From Edaphobacter paludis (GTDB lineage Bacteria > Acidobacteriota > Terriglobia > Terriglobales > Acidobacteriaceae), in NCBI RefSeq assembly GCF_039993895.1, contig NZ_CP121194.1, positions 3,348,001-3,412,000 of the forward strand: a stretch of DNA of 64,000 nt, read 5' to 3'. A program made the position numbers and the translations under genes. Shown here one piece after another: positions 1-8,675 of the stretch. The notes below the pieces were generated by a model. It had not been told where the DNA came from, ran no database searches, and worked only from the letters and a program-made list of their open reading frames with translations. How positions within the stretch are numbered: position 1 is the stretch's first letter; each line of letters starts with the position of its first letter.

Positions 1-406
1 TCAGCACAATGGCGACATCCGCGGTCGAGGCACCCGTCGCCATATTGCGCGTGTACTGCTCATGCCCCGGCGTGTCCGCGATGATGAACTTCCGCTTTGA
101 TGTCGAAAAATAGCGGTAAGCAACATCGATAGTGATGCCCTGCTCCCGCTCTGCTTTCAGACCATCGGTCAGCAGAGAAAAATCCACATGGCCACCCGAA
201 GCCCGGTTCACGCGGCTCTTTGCCACAGCCGCAAGTTGGTCCTCATAGACGCTCTTGGTGTCATGCAGCAGCCGCCCAATCAGCGTGCTCTTACCGTCGT
301 CGACGCTGCCGGCCGTAGTAAACCGCAGCATCTCCTGCTCAAGATGCGCCTCAAGAAACTCTTCAAACCGTACCGGCGACTCAGGTGTAATCGTATGCGT
401 TCCCAT
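1..406 (-). CDS. cysN: Sulfate adenylyltransferase subunit 1 (GTPase), 5' part only
   Basis: GTPase subunit of ATP sulfurylase, which drives formation of adenosine 5'-phosphosulfate from sulfate and ATP in the cytoplasm. The visible N-terminal ~135 residues carry the P-loop ([16 protein letters not shown]), the switch region ([15 protein letters not shown]) and the G3 motif [15 protein letters not shown], which are typical of CysN and of the EF-Tu-like GTPases. The ATG follows the cysD stop codon directly (TAAATG), so the two are co-translated. The gene runs off the left edge, so a C-terminal APS kinase domain (a CysNC fusion) can be neither seen nor excluded. Confidence 0.95.
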   Translation of the reverse strand, partial: MGTHTITPESPVRFEEFLEAHLEQEMLRFTTAGSVDDGKSTLIGRLLHDTKSVYEDQLAAVAKSRVNRASGGHVDFSLLTDGLKAEREQGITIDVAYRYFSTSKRKFIIADTPGHEQYTRNMATGASTADVAIVL

Positions 407-1351
407 TTAGAAGTAGCCCTCACGTTTCTTCGTTTCCATCGAGCCTTCCTCGTCGTGGTCGATCGCCCGGTTCTCCCGCTCGCTTCGGCGGAAGGTCATC
501 AGTTCTTCAATAATCTTCGGCAGCGTGTCCGCGTCGCTGGGCATCGCGCCCGTGCATGGAGCGCACCCGAGGCTGCGCATCCTTACCTTCACCGTCTCGA
601 CCTTTTCTCCCGGCAGGAGCTTCATTCCCTCGCGATACAGCGTCAGCGCGCCACCCCGTCTGATCAGTTCGCGTTCCTTGGCAAAGTACAGCGGCACAAT
701 CGGGATTTTCTCCGCATACAGATAGAGCCAGATATCCAGCTCCGTCCAGTTCGACAGCGGGAATACCCGGATGCTCTCCCCCTTGCGCAGTCGCGAGTTA
801 TATAAGCTCCAAAGCTCCGGCCGCTGGTTCTTCGGGTCCCACTGCCCCGCCGTATCGCGGAAGCTATAGACCCTCTCCTTGGCCCGACTCTTCTCCTCAT
901 CGCGTCGCGCCCCGCCAAAAGCCGCATCGAATCCACCCTCTTCGAGAGCATCCAGCAGGCTCCGCGTCTTCAACAGACCGCAGCAGTTCTGCGTCCCAAG
1001 CGTATAAGGATTCGCTCCGCTCGCAATCGCCTCTTCATTGCGATGCACAATCAGGTCCGCGCCAATCTCCTTCGTGTACTCGTCGCGAAACGTGATCATC
1101 TCGGGAAACTTGTAGCTGGTATCGACATGCAGCAGAGGAAACGGGATCTTCCCAGGATGGAAGGCCTTCTGTGCCAGCCGCAGCATCACCGACGAGTCCT
1201 TGCCAATGGAATAAAGCATCACTGGCCGGGCAAACTCCGCCACCGCCTCGCGCATTATCGCTATGCTCTCAGCCTCCAGCGCCTGCAGATGGTTCAAGAG
1301 CGCCGGCTGACTTGGCTGGCTTATTGTTGCTTCTATATCGGTGGCAATCAT
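407..1351 (-). CDS. cysD: Sulfate adenylyltransferase subunit 2
   Basis: Catalytic ATP-pyrophosphatase-type subunit of ATP sulfurylase and partner of CysN in sulfate activation. The 314-residue product has the family opening [16 protein letters not shown], the PP-loop SIGKDSS, the segment [15 protein letters not shown], a central [19 protein letters not shown] block (here [14 protein letters not shown]), and the C-terminal end KKREGYF typical of CysD. The start at 1351 was chosen because homologues begin close to this point and a GGGAG lies upstream. The open frame continues upstream to 1492, but that extension does not resemble CysD. It is the first gene of the operon, with cysN immediately downstream. 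Confidence 0.95.
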   Translation of the reverse strand: MIATDIEATISQPSQPALLNHLQALEAESIAIMREAVAEFARPVMLYSIGKDSSVMLRLAQKAFHPGKIPFPLLHVDTSYKFPEMITFRDEYTKEIGADLIVHRNEEAIASGANPYTLGTQNCCGLLKTRSLLDALEEGGFDAAFGGARRDEEKSRAKERVYSFRDTAGQWDPKNQRPELWSLYNSRLRKGESIRVFPLSNWTELDIWLYLYAEKIPIVPLYFAKERELIRRGGALTLYREGMKLLPGEKVETVKVRMRSLGCAPCTGAMPSDADTLPKIIEELMTFRRSERENRAIDHDEEGSMETKKREGYF

Positions 1352-1666
1352 AAGAGTTGTGTCTCCCAAAAGGCTGTATCTCGAAGAAACCTCAAACCGA
1401 GGGCTTCTGAGCAAATGGTCTGGGTTGTAGAAAAGGGGGGTATGGGTCGCTAGCGCGGACAGCGCGCCGTGACCATCCGGCAACAACAACACGCGCAGAT
1501 GATAGGAGACACCATATATATAACTATAAATGCACAGCCTCCTGCCCGCAACCGCACCCTAATATCTGCTAAACTAACTCAGTCGGTACGGCGATCCAGC
1601 AAGCCCACCCAGGCGCTTGAGCCCCACGGAACGCACCTTTCCACCGGCATCTCACCGCAGTACATT
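1352..1666. other. Spacer between cysD and tRNA-Pro: cysD leader and promoter
   Basis: No gene is supported here. It holds an AT-rich island (about 1511-1531) within a GC-rich background that probably carries the cysD promoter. A short perfect inverted repeat, GCGCG-GACAG-CGCGC at 1453-1467, would fold in the roughly 165-nt cysD leader. An open frame running through the leader in the cysD frame is probably not translated as part of CysD. Confidence 0.5.
1523..1551 (-). promoter_or_regulatory. Candidate sigma-70 promoter of cysDN
   Basis: On the minus strand TTGCGG (1551-1546) and TATAGT (1528-1523) are separated by 17 nt, giving a good -10 and a weak -35. It would produce a leader of about 165 nt before cysD. 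This is motif matching only; no regulator site was recognised. Confidence 0.35.
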
Positions 1667-1743
<77 letters not shown>

Positions 1744-2106
1744 TTTTTCCAATTTAGACTTTCAAAAATGGGTTGAATGGCTACCTGTAGGCAGACTTGA
1801 CACTTACGGCGTCTACAGAAAAGTTCGAACACATCGATCTGAGCCGTTTAGCTTTTTCAGTGGATTCCTGCGAAAGTACAGTAAATAAACCTTATTCGCG
1901 ACTTCGAAGACTTGCTGGTCGTCCAGTGCGCTCTCGGTGCGGGTGAGACCTCCGCAGAAGTCGTTGAATCAAAACGTGTCGGCGCATAAAAAACTCCTAT
2001 GCTTGCTCTTTTTGGCGGCGAAGAGTAAATAATTGCTCTCAGTTTTCGCAAGCAATCTTGTACTCGGGCCAAATCAAAAACTTGCTGCTTCTTCATGGGA
2101 GACTTT
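1744..2106. other. Spacer between tRNA-Pro and the sedolisin gene
   Basis: About 360 bp without a supported gene. The reading frames here lack recognisable protein similarity and ribosome binding sites. It presumably holds the promoter of the downstream peptidase, but no clear -35/-10 pair stands out. Confidence 0.4.
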
Positions 2107-3906
2107 ATGCAACCGAGGAAACTACGGACGATTTTTGTCGCGGGACTACTTGTCTGCGGCACCCTCTTTACTGCCGCCGCGGGCTTTGCCGCCGAGAGAG
2201 CCACCCTTCAGGAGCGCGTTGCCGCGCAGCAGCAGGTGGAGTTCAATATTTATCTTCCACTCGAACATCGGGCGCAGTTGGAGACACTGCTCGCCGCGCT
2301 CCATAATTCGAGTTCAGCGCAATACCATAAGTGGCTTACTCCGAATGAATTCAACAGCAGGTTCGGCGCGAACGAGCACTCGGTCGCCACAATCGTGAAT
2401 GAATTGAATGCCTATGGATTGAGGTCCGACCGGGTTTCCGCTCAACAGATCCAGGTCACCGGCGACGCACGCGCCGTCGAGCAGCTTTTTTTGACAGAGC
2501 TGCATGCAGCCACTTTCCCCAATGGCCAGAAGACGATTGCAGCGTCCCAGGCCATCTCGCTACCGGGATCGATGGCGGCCAGCGGCGCAGTCGTCACAGG
2601 CCTGTCAGCCTTCATTCGCGTGCACAAGCACTCGCACCGCGCTGCCACGGCCATTCCGGAAAACCGCTACAGCAACGTAGGGCCTTACTGGTTTGACGAT
2701 CTCAAGCAGGCCTACCTGTATCCGAGCTATCAGGGCTACAACGGAAAGGGCGTGACCATCGGCATCCTGATGACTGGCGGCTACAACCCAGCAGACATGA
2801 ACAAGTATTTTGCCCACGAACAACTCCCCACCCCGAAGATCACCGAGGTCGACATCGCCGGCGGCGCGCCCTTCGACCCGAACAACTCCTTCGAGACCCA
2901 TCTGGATCTACAGCAGAGCGGAGGCATGGCGCCGAACGCCCATCTTGTGCTCTACAACATTCCCGACCTGACCGACAACCATATCCTTGCCGGACTGACG
3001 AAGATCCTCGATCAAAACCGAGCCGATGTGGTAAGCATGTCCTTCGGCGGCCCCGAGCTCGGCTACGAGCCTCAATATAACGGGGGGCAGGACGAAACGG
3101 CGCTCCTTGGCGTCTACGACGATATGTTCGCCCGTGGAACAGCGCAGGGAATCACCTTCATCGCTTCGTCCGGAGACGCGGGCGCGCTGTCGGTCCCGCC
3201 CGCGGCCTGTTTCGCTCCCAATGCAACCAGCGCCTGCGGCAGCGTTCTCGCTTCCGTGGAGTCACCCGCGTCAAGTCCGCACGTCACCGGCGTAGGCGGA
3301 ACGAACCTCGTGACGACGATGAGTTCAACCTCGCTGGACTCGAAGTATGTCAGCGAGGCGGCCTTCGATGATCCGCTGGAAGGCGATATCTTCTATGGAA
3401 CTCCAGCCACAGGCTCTGTGTGGGCCTCCGGCGGCGGCAACAGTATCTATTACAAGAAGCCGGCCTTTCAGTTCATGGTGAACACCGGATCGAACTACAG
3501 GACCGTCCCGGATGTCTCGCTGCACATGGGCGGTTGTCCTATAGGCGCGGTCCTGCCTTGCGGTCCCGACCGCAGCGCAGATATCGTCGCGATCGGCGGC
3601 AAGTACTACGGCGTCATTGGGACCAGCGCTTCCGCGCCTGACTTCGCCGGTTTGACGGCGCTCAAGATCCAGCGGATGGGATCGAGGCTGGGAAATGAGA
3701 ACTACGACATCTACGCGCTGGCGAATTTGCAGCAGGCTGGATCCCTGAAGGTCTTTCATGACGACATTCCGGGTTACAACGGTCTGTATACCAGCCAAAA
3801 GGGATATAACCGCGTGCTCGGAAATGGGACGGTCATTGGCATCAACTTCCTCCTGGCGCCCGCCACTCCGGCTGCAGGAACCCCTCAGACTCCCAGCAAT
3901 CCATAA
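2107..3906 (+). CDS. Secreted S53 family peptidase (sedolisin/pro-kumamolisin)
   Basis: Predicted exported serine-carboxyl endopeptidase, probably active in acid and outside the cell. The 599-residue product starts with a signal peptide (hydrophobic stretch ending near AAAGFA), then a pro-kumamolisin activation domain (about residues 28-165) and the sedolisin catalytic domain. The catalytic Glu/Asp pair is visible as ETHLD (about 263 and 267), the oxyanion Asp in SSGD (about 357) and the nucleophile Ser in GTSASAP (about 506). The start at 2107 is preferred over 2095 because GGGAGA sits 4 nt upstream. It is monocistronic, ending at a strong hairpin. Such peptidases are abundant in soil acidobacteria. 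Confidence 0.92.
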   Translation: MQPRKLRTIFVAGLLVCGTLFTAAAGFAAERATLQERVAAQQQVEFNIYLPLEHRAQLETLLAALHNSSSAQYHKWLTPNEFNSRFGANEHSVATIVNELNAYGLRSDRVSAQQIQVTGDARAVEQLFLTELHAATFPNGQKTIAASQAISLPGSMAASGAVVTGLSAFIRVHKHSHRAATAIPENRYSNVGPYWFDDLKQAYLYPSYQGYNGKGVTIGILMTGGYNPADMNKYFAHEQLPTPKITEVDIAGGAPFDPNNSFETHLDLQQSGGMAPNAHLVLYNIPDLTDNHILAGLTKILDQNRADVVSMSFGGPELGYEPQYNGGQDETALLGVYDDMFARGTAQGITFIASSGDAGALSVPPAACFAPNATSACGSVLASVESPASSPHVTGVGGTNLVTTMSSTSLDSKYVSEAAFDDPLEGDIFYGTPATGSVWASGGGNSIYYKKPAFQFMVNTGSNYRTVPDVSLHMGGCPIGAVLPCGPDRSADIVAIGGKYYGVIGTSASAPDFAGLTALKIQRMGSRLGNENYDIYALANLQQAGSLKVFHDDIPGYNGLYTSQKGYNRVLGNGTVIGINFLLAPATPAAGTPQTPSNP

Positions 3907-3925
3907 AACCTGATTTTGCAAAAAT

Positions 3926-3960
3926 AAGCCGATATAGCTCTATGGGCTATATCGGCTTTT
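3926..3960. terminator. Bidirectional hairpin terminator between convergent genes
   Basis: A 13-bp perfect stem (AAGCCGATATAGC / GCTATATCGGCTT) with a 7-nt loop is flanked by A and T runs. It lies between the ends of the peptidase gene (+) and the GH31 gene (-), so it can serve both. Confidence 0.8.
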
Positions 3961-3971
3961 GTAATGAGTTC

Positions 3972-6665
3972 TTACTGTTCGGAGACTATGTCTGTCGGTT
4001 GTTCTGTGGTATTTCCAGCATGCGAAACCTGCTGCGCAGGCTTAGCTTGTGTGCTTTGGGAACTATGATTTCCTGCATCGATAGTGATGTCTTGCGCTTC
4101 CCCGCTGTCTGGCAGGGTGGCATCGACGCAATGTCGTGAGGCATCGAAGGAAGTGCTTTGTAGTGTTTCGGGTTTGCCGTTCACTCGGATGGATTGGGGC
4201 TCACTGTCTATTCCGTAAATTTCCACGCGCAAGTTCTTCCACCACGCTGGATAGCTTCCCCGACGTTTACCGATATGGAGCTGTACGCCTTGTCTGGTTA
4301 CCTCGCAATGAAAGTCCACACGTAGAAAGTCGCCGCGACTATAGGCATAGCTGATGCCGTCATCCAGGTAGAGGGAGCCTTTACAGTTGTTCCCTGGATA
4401 GACTCGTAGCGTGAGCGGTCCTTGTGGCGTCTCCATGGTGCTCTGCGTTAGAGGCTGCATGGGAAGAATCGAGCCTTCGCGCACATACACCGGAAGCACA
4501 CTCAGCGTTGGGTGGACAACGACCGGCTTGCTTCGGGAGGTGCGGTGCTCGATCTTCTCGCCCGTCCAATAGTCGTACCAGGTGATAGGCGGCAGCCGAA
4601 CCTGGTATGAATCCAGCTCATCGGGATAAGGCTGCGGCGCGACTAGCAGGTCGGGACCGAAGAGAAACTCGCTCCCCGCATCGAGGTCGATAGGGTGCTT
4701 GTCCTTCGTGGCATCGGGGAATTCGAGAAAAAGCGGGCGCACGATCGGCAGTCCGGTACGCGACATCTCTTCAGCCGTCGTATAGAGATAGGGCATCAAC
4801 CGGTAGCGCTCCTCGATGTAGGCTCGGCGGATGTTTTCCTGTTCGGGACCATTGACCCAGGGTTCCTGATCTGCTGTGGTCCTGGAGGTATGGTCGCGGT
4901 CGATAGGCTGAAACGCGGCCAGCTCAAACCATTTGGTCAGTAGGTCGGGCTGTGGTGTCCCGGCAAAGCCCCCTACATCTGCACCGCTCATGGCGAAGCC
5001 GCTAAGGCCGAGGTTCAGCAGCATCGGTGTAGTCAGACGCAGATGATTCCATGTGCTGCTGTTGTCTCCGGTCCAGGTGGTCGCATAGCGCTGACCTCCC
5101 GCGTAGCTGGCGCGGGTGAGTACGAAGGGTCGCTGATCGGGAGCGAGCGTCCGCAGGCCGTCGTAGGTCGCGCGCGAATTCTCCATACCGTAGACGTTGT
5201 GGATCTCCAGATGATTCGCCGTACGGGGCGTAAAGCCCGGCTCGTCGATACGATGCTGCACGTTATCCGGCATGGTCTTGTTGGATACACCGAAGATAGC
5301 CGGTTCGTTCATGTCGTTCCAGAAGCCCGCAATGCCATCAGCCACGAACTGCCGGTAGAGCGAGCCCCACCAGGCGCGCGTGCTGGCGCGAGTGAAGTCC
5401 GGGAACACAGAAGTGCCTGGCCAGACCTGCCCTGTATAGATCGATCCATCTGGATTTTTGACGAAGTGGTCACCTGCGATGCCCGTGTCGTAGGGTGCAT
5501 ACCCGGCGTGGGGCAGGTCAGCGATGTGCAGATCAGTGATAGCAACGACGCGGAAGTCCTCCTTCTTCAGATCGGCGATCATCTGCGAGAAGTGTGGGAA
5601 CTTTTCCGTGTCAACGGTAAAGGGCCGGTACTTCTGCTGATATTCAATGTCGAGATAGATGACATCAGCAGGAATTTTGTCGGTTCGCAGGCGGTTGGCG
5701 ATCTCGCGCACTCTGGATTCGGGGTAATAGCTGGAGCGCGACTGCTGGTATCCCAGCGACCACAGAGGCGGTAATGGGGTGTATCCCGTAAGCCAGGCGT
5801 AGGAGCTCAGTACGTGCTTTGGATCCGGACCATAGAGGACATAGTAGTCAAGCGGACCGCCCTCCGAACCGAAGGAATAGGCCGTGTGGCTCTCCTTGCC
5901 AAAATCGAAGCTGCTGCGCCAGGTGTTATCCAAAAAGACTCCTGCGGCGCGTCCCCGACGGAACGTGAGAAAGAACGGAATGCTCTTATAGATGGGGTCG
6001 GTGGATTCCTGAAAGCCGTATTGATTGGTGTTCCACATCGTAAAAGCCTGGTTGCGGCGATCGAGCGGGCCAACCTTGTCACCCAGTCCGAAGTAATGCT
6101 CATCCTCTGGCATCGCCTTATAGACGCGGAATGCGCCCCCGTGAAACTCGACGGGGCGTCCTGGCTCATCTTCCTGGACAACATTTCCCTCGAGATCGGT
6201 AATCCGCAGGCGCATGGATGCCAGTTCGACCTGCACGCGCAATACCTGCGTGCGGAAGCCGACGCGCGTGCTGTCTCGCTCCGGCGTTACCGACACCGAC
6301 TGGGTACGCGCGTCTTTTAGCGCAGCCCACGAAGCATCTTCGGGCAGCTTGCCTCGCAGCCCAACGCGGACCCGAATGACATCGTCGCGGAGTGCGGTAA
6401 TCTGCATGATGGCGCGGCCACTGGTGAGCTCGATGCCGTTTGGCAAAGGCCGGCTCTGGGTCACGGAGTCGAGAATCACCAACTCATTGCGAGGTGTTTC
6501 GCCTGCGGAAGTGGATGAAGTGGAAGCAGGGCTGCTCGCGTGGGCAACCCCGGAGCACAACAGTACAGCCACGGCACAAAGTGCATGTAAATGTGTCTTC
6601 AAACCTTGATTTCCTCTCTTACCCGCTGCGGAAGAGAGACCTCTCCCGCAGTTCCGTTTTTTCAC
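3972..6665 (-). CDS. Exported GH31 alpha-glucosidase
   Basis: Glycoside hydrolase family 31 enzyme that releases glucose from the non-reducing end of alpha-glucans, probably in the periplasm. The 897-residue product has a signal-like hydrophobic segment (about 26-44), an N-terminal beta-sandwich, a TIM barrel with the nucleophile Asp in GFWNDMNEP (about 451), the acid/base Asp in TGDNSSTW (about 534), and a C-terminal DUF5110-like sandwich. The start is GTG and overlaps the stop of the upstream amylase (GTGA), so translation is coupled. The first ~25 residues before the hydrophobic segment are long for a signal peptide, so the true start could be internal. Family is certain; the exact linkage specificity is inferred. 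Confidence 0.9.
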   Translation of the reverse strand: MKKRNCGRGLSSAAGKRGNQGLKTHLHALCAVAVLLCSGVAHASSPASTSSTSAGETPRNELVILDSVTQSRPLPNGIELTSGRAIMQITALRDDVIRVRVGLRGKLPEDASWAALKDARTQSVSVTPERDSTRVGFRTQVLRVQVELASMRLRITDLEGNVVQEDEPGRPVEFHGGAFRVYKAMPEDEHYFGLGDKVGPLDRRNQAFTMWNTNQYGFQESTDPIYKSIPFFLTFRRGRAAGVFLDNTWRSSFDFGKESHTAYSFGSEGGPLDYYVLYGPDPKHVLSSYAWLTGYTPLPPLWSLGYQQSRSSYYPESRVREIANRLRTDKIPADVIYLDIEYQQKYRPFTVDTEKFPHFSQMIADLKKEDFRVVAITDLHIADLPHAGYAPYDTGIAGDHFVKNPDGSIYTGQVWPGTSVFPDFTRASTRAWWGSLYRQFVADGIAGFWNDMNEPAIFGVSNKTMPDNVQHRIDEPGFTPRTANHLEIHNVYGMENSRATYDGLRTLAPDQRPFVLTRASYAGGQRYATTWTGDNSSTWNHLRLTTPMLLNLGLSGFAMSGADVGGFAGTPQPDLLTKWFELAAFQPIDRDHTSRTTADQEPWVNGPEQENIRRAYIEERYRLMPYLYTTAEEMSRTGLPIVRPLFLEFPDATKDKHPIDLDAGSEFLFGPDLLVAPQPYPDELDSYQVRLPPITWYDYWTGEKIEHRTSRSKPVVVHPTLSVLPVYVREGSILPMQPLTQSTMETPQGPLTLRVYPGNNCKGSLYLDDGISYAYSRGDFLRVDFHCEVTRQGVQLHIGKRRGSYPAWWKNLRVEIYGIDSEPQSIRVNGKPETLQSTSFDASRHCVDATLPDSGEAQDITIDAGNHSSQSTQAKPAQQVSHAGNTTEQPTDIVSEQ

Positions 6666-8569
6666 TGCACCTGGTAGATGGCTACTGTCTGGGGCGCTAC
6701 GGTGAGGTGCACGGAGGTGCTGTCTGCGACAGCTTTAGAATTTGTCCGGAGCGCTGGCTCAAAGTGCGTACAGCCTTCGAGCGCGCTGTCCTTCAACGGG
6801 AGCGTGAGTTCGCGGGGCTGATCCGCGCGATTTGCAACAACCAGCACGCGATCTTCTTTATGGTTTGCAGTGCAGCCCGTCTGTATGTCGACAGCTCGCA
6901 CGAAAGCGAAAGCCGATTGATCGGCAAAGATATCCTTCTGCTCGCCGGTTTTGAGAGACGTGTGCGCGGCGCGGTAATGAAGCAGAGCAGCCACAGTGGT
7001 GTACATATCCTGCTCCTCCGGCGTACGCCCCTGCGCCGTGAAGGCGTTCTTTGTATCGCCGGGGAAACCGCCGGGAAAGTCGTGCCGGTTGTCGGGATCT
7101 TTTCCGCCACGCATCGCAATCTCGTCGCCGGAGTAAATCTGCGGCATGCCCCGCATCGTGGTGAGCAGTCCAAAGCCCATCTTCAACTTCGCCGGCGTCG
7201 CGCCGGGCTCGGACATGAAGCGGCCAGTGTCGTGATTGCCGAGAAATGGGACGAGCCGCTCCGGATGCGGATAGAGGCGATCCTGACGCAGCACCTCGTC
7301 AAGAGCAGTCATAGGAGCATCTTTGACTAAAGTGTTACGCAGCGCAGAGAACATAGGGAAATCAAAGGGCGTGTCGAGTCCGCTATCGACGCCTTGGTGT
7401 GCCACGCCGCCGGCAAAGAATGATGTAATGGCCGGATCGTGGTTGAAGATTTCCCCCACCGTGGTGAGGTGCGGATAGAGTTCGTGCAACGTGGCATGGA
7501 AATCGTGCCAGAAGGTGCGCTGGACATAGGGAAAAGTATCGAGACGAAGTCCGTCGAGACCGGCAGACTCTACCCACCAGACTGCATTCTGGATTAAGTA
7601 CTTCTCCACTAACGGATTGTCCTGATTCAGGTCGGGCTTCACATTGGAAAACCAGCCATCGACGACATCGAGCGACCCTTGTCCTCCCGCATCTGGAGAG
7701 ACCAGTGACGCGAAGTTGCTTTTTGCCCTGCGATGGTCCATCGGCGTGCCGTGAAACCAGTCGGGCGTGGGCGGGTCCACTGCCCAGGGATGAGCGGGGC
7801 CGACGTGATTTGGAACAAGGTCGAGCACGAATTTCATGCCTCGGCTATGGAGGTCCGCAGCAAGGCGCTCATAGTCCGCCAGCGTGCCGAAGTGTGGATC
7901 GACCGCGTACATGTCTGTCGCGTCATAGCCGTGATACGCATGCGGCTCGCCGCTGCTCTCATAGGCAGGTGTGATCCACACGGTAGTGATGCCGAGTTGC
8001 TGCAGGTAATCGAGGTGCTGCTCGATGCCGCGAAGGTCACCTCCGTGCCAGGCGGTAGGCTTCGTGCGGTCCACCACTCCAAAACCGGGCGGAAAATTGT
8101 CGTTGGAGAGGTCTCCATCGGCGAAGCGGTCTGTCAGAATGAGATACATCGCGTCGGCGGAAGAAAATCCGCGATATCCTGCGGGTTTGCGCTGATTCAG
8201 TGAATACGGAACAGTCATGGATCCCGAACGGGCGCTCACATGGATATGGATATCCTGTGATGTTGCGCCATCGGTCTTCAACCAGACAAAGGCATAGTGG
8301 CCATTAGCGGAAACCTTGGACTTGTCGACCGAGACACCGTTGCCGGAAATCGTAAATTTCGCTTTGCGGAGGTGATCGCCGTGGAGCAGCAGCATGGGAG
8401 AAGGCAGCGCCGCCCACCAGTTTGGCGGATCGACTTTGTCGACGCACGGGCCCGCGACCGTGGCGCAGTTGTTCAACGGTGTCCGGCCGGATTGCGCAGA
8501 AGAATTTGCAGCGCCGGAAAAAATCAACAAACCGCCAAGCAGACACACCACCAGCCTGTTACAAAACAT
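6662..8569 (-). CDS. Exported GH13 alpha-amylase (neopullulanase/cyclomaltodextrinase-like)
   Basis: Alpha-amylase family enzyme that cleaves alpha-glucans or cyclodextrins to maltooligosaccharides. It has a signal peptide (about 1-26), an N-terminal beta-sandwich resembling the cyclomaltodextrinase N domain (about 45-130), and the GH13 barrel. Conserved regions seen are DLVPNHVG (region I), GLRLDTFPY with nucleophile Asp344, VGEIFNHD with acid/base Glu373 and FLGNHDT with His446/Asp447. The 635-residue length suits an exported member of the neopullulanase subgroup. It sits between the TonB receptor gene upstream and the alpha-glucosidase downstream, with a terminator in the gap from the receptor gene, so it probably has its own promoter or receives read-through. 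Confidence 0.92.
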   Translation of the reverse strand: MFCNRLVVCLLGGLLIFSGAANSSAQSGRTPLNNCATVAGPCVDKVDPPNWWAALPSPMLLLHGDHLRKAKFTISGNGVSVDKSKVSANGHYAFVWLKTDGATSQDIHIHVSARSGSMTVPYSLNQRKPAGYRGFSSADAMYLILTDRFADGDLSNDNFPPGFGVVDRTKPTAWHGGDLRGIEQHLDYLQQLGITTVWITPAYESSGEPHAYHGYDATDMYAVDPHFGTLADYERLAADLHSRGMKFVLDLVPNHVGPAHPWAVDPPTPDWFHGTPMDHRRAKSNFASLVSPDAGGQGSLDVVDGWFSNVKPDLNQDNPLVEKYLIQNAVWWVESAGLDGLRLDTFPYVQRTFWHDFHATLHELYPHLTTVGEIFNHDPAITSFFAGGVAHQGVDSGLDTPFDFPMFSALRNTLVKDAPMTALDEVLRQDRLYPHPERLVPFLGNHDTGRFMSEPGATPAKLKMGFGLLTTMRGMPQIYSGDEIAMRGGKDPDNRHDFPGGFPGDTKNAFTAQGRTPEEQDMYTTVAALLHYRAAHTSLKTGEQKDIFADQSAFAFVRAVDIQTGCTANHKEDRVLVVANRADQPRELTLPLKDSALEGCTHFEPALRTNSKAVADSTSVHLTVAPQTVAIYQVQ

Positions 8570-8621
8570 TGCAAACTCCTCTAAGAAAAAATACGTGACT
8601 ATGCTGGCACTGAGGGCGCCA

Positions 8622-8660
8622 CAAAAAATGCGCCACGGCGACTGCTTGCCGCCGTGGCGC
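8622..8660 (-). terminator. Rho-independent terminator after the TonB receptor gene
   Basis: On the minus strand a stem GCGCCACGGCG / CGCCGTGGCGC (8660-8630) with a short loop is followed by ATTTTTTG. It lies directly after the receptor stop codon and before the amylase start. It may attenuate rather than fully separate transcription, as the receptor and enzymes are functionally linked. Confidence 0.8.
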
Positions 8661-8675
8661 CCAGGTATGGCAGGT

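Noticed and set aside
1352..1492. N-terminal extension of CysD (47 residues)
   Set aside because: The family starts near 1351; the extension is unlike CysD and overlaps the leader and hairpin.
1857..2204. Minus-strand frame between tRNA-Pro and the peptidase
   Set aside because: It overlaps the peptidase start, has no family features, and lacks a ribosome binding site.
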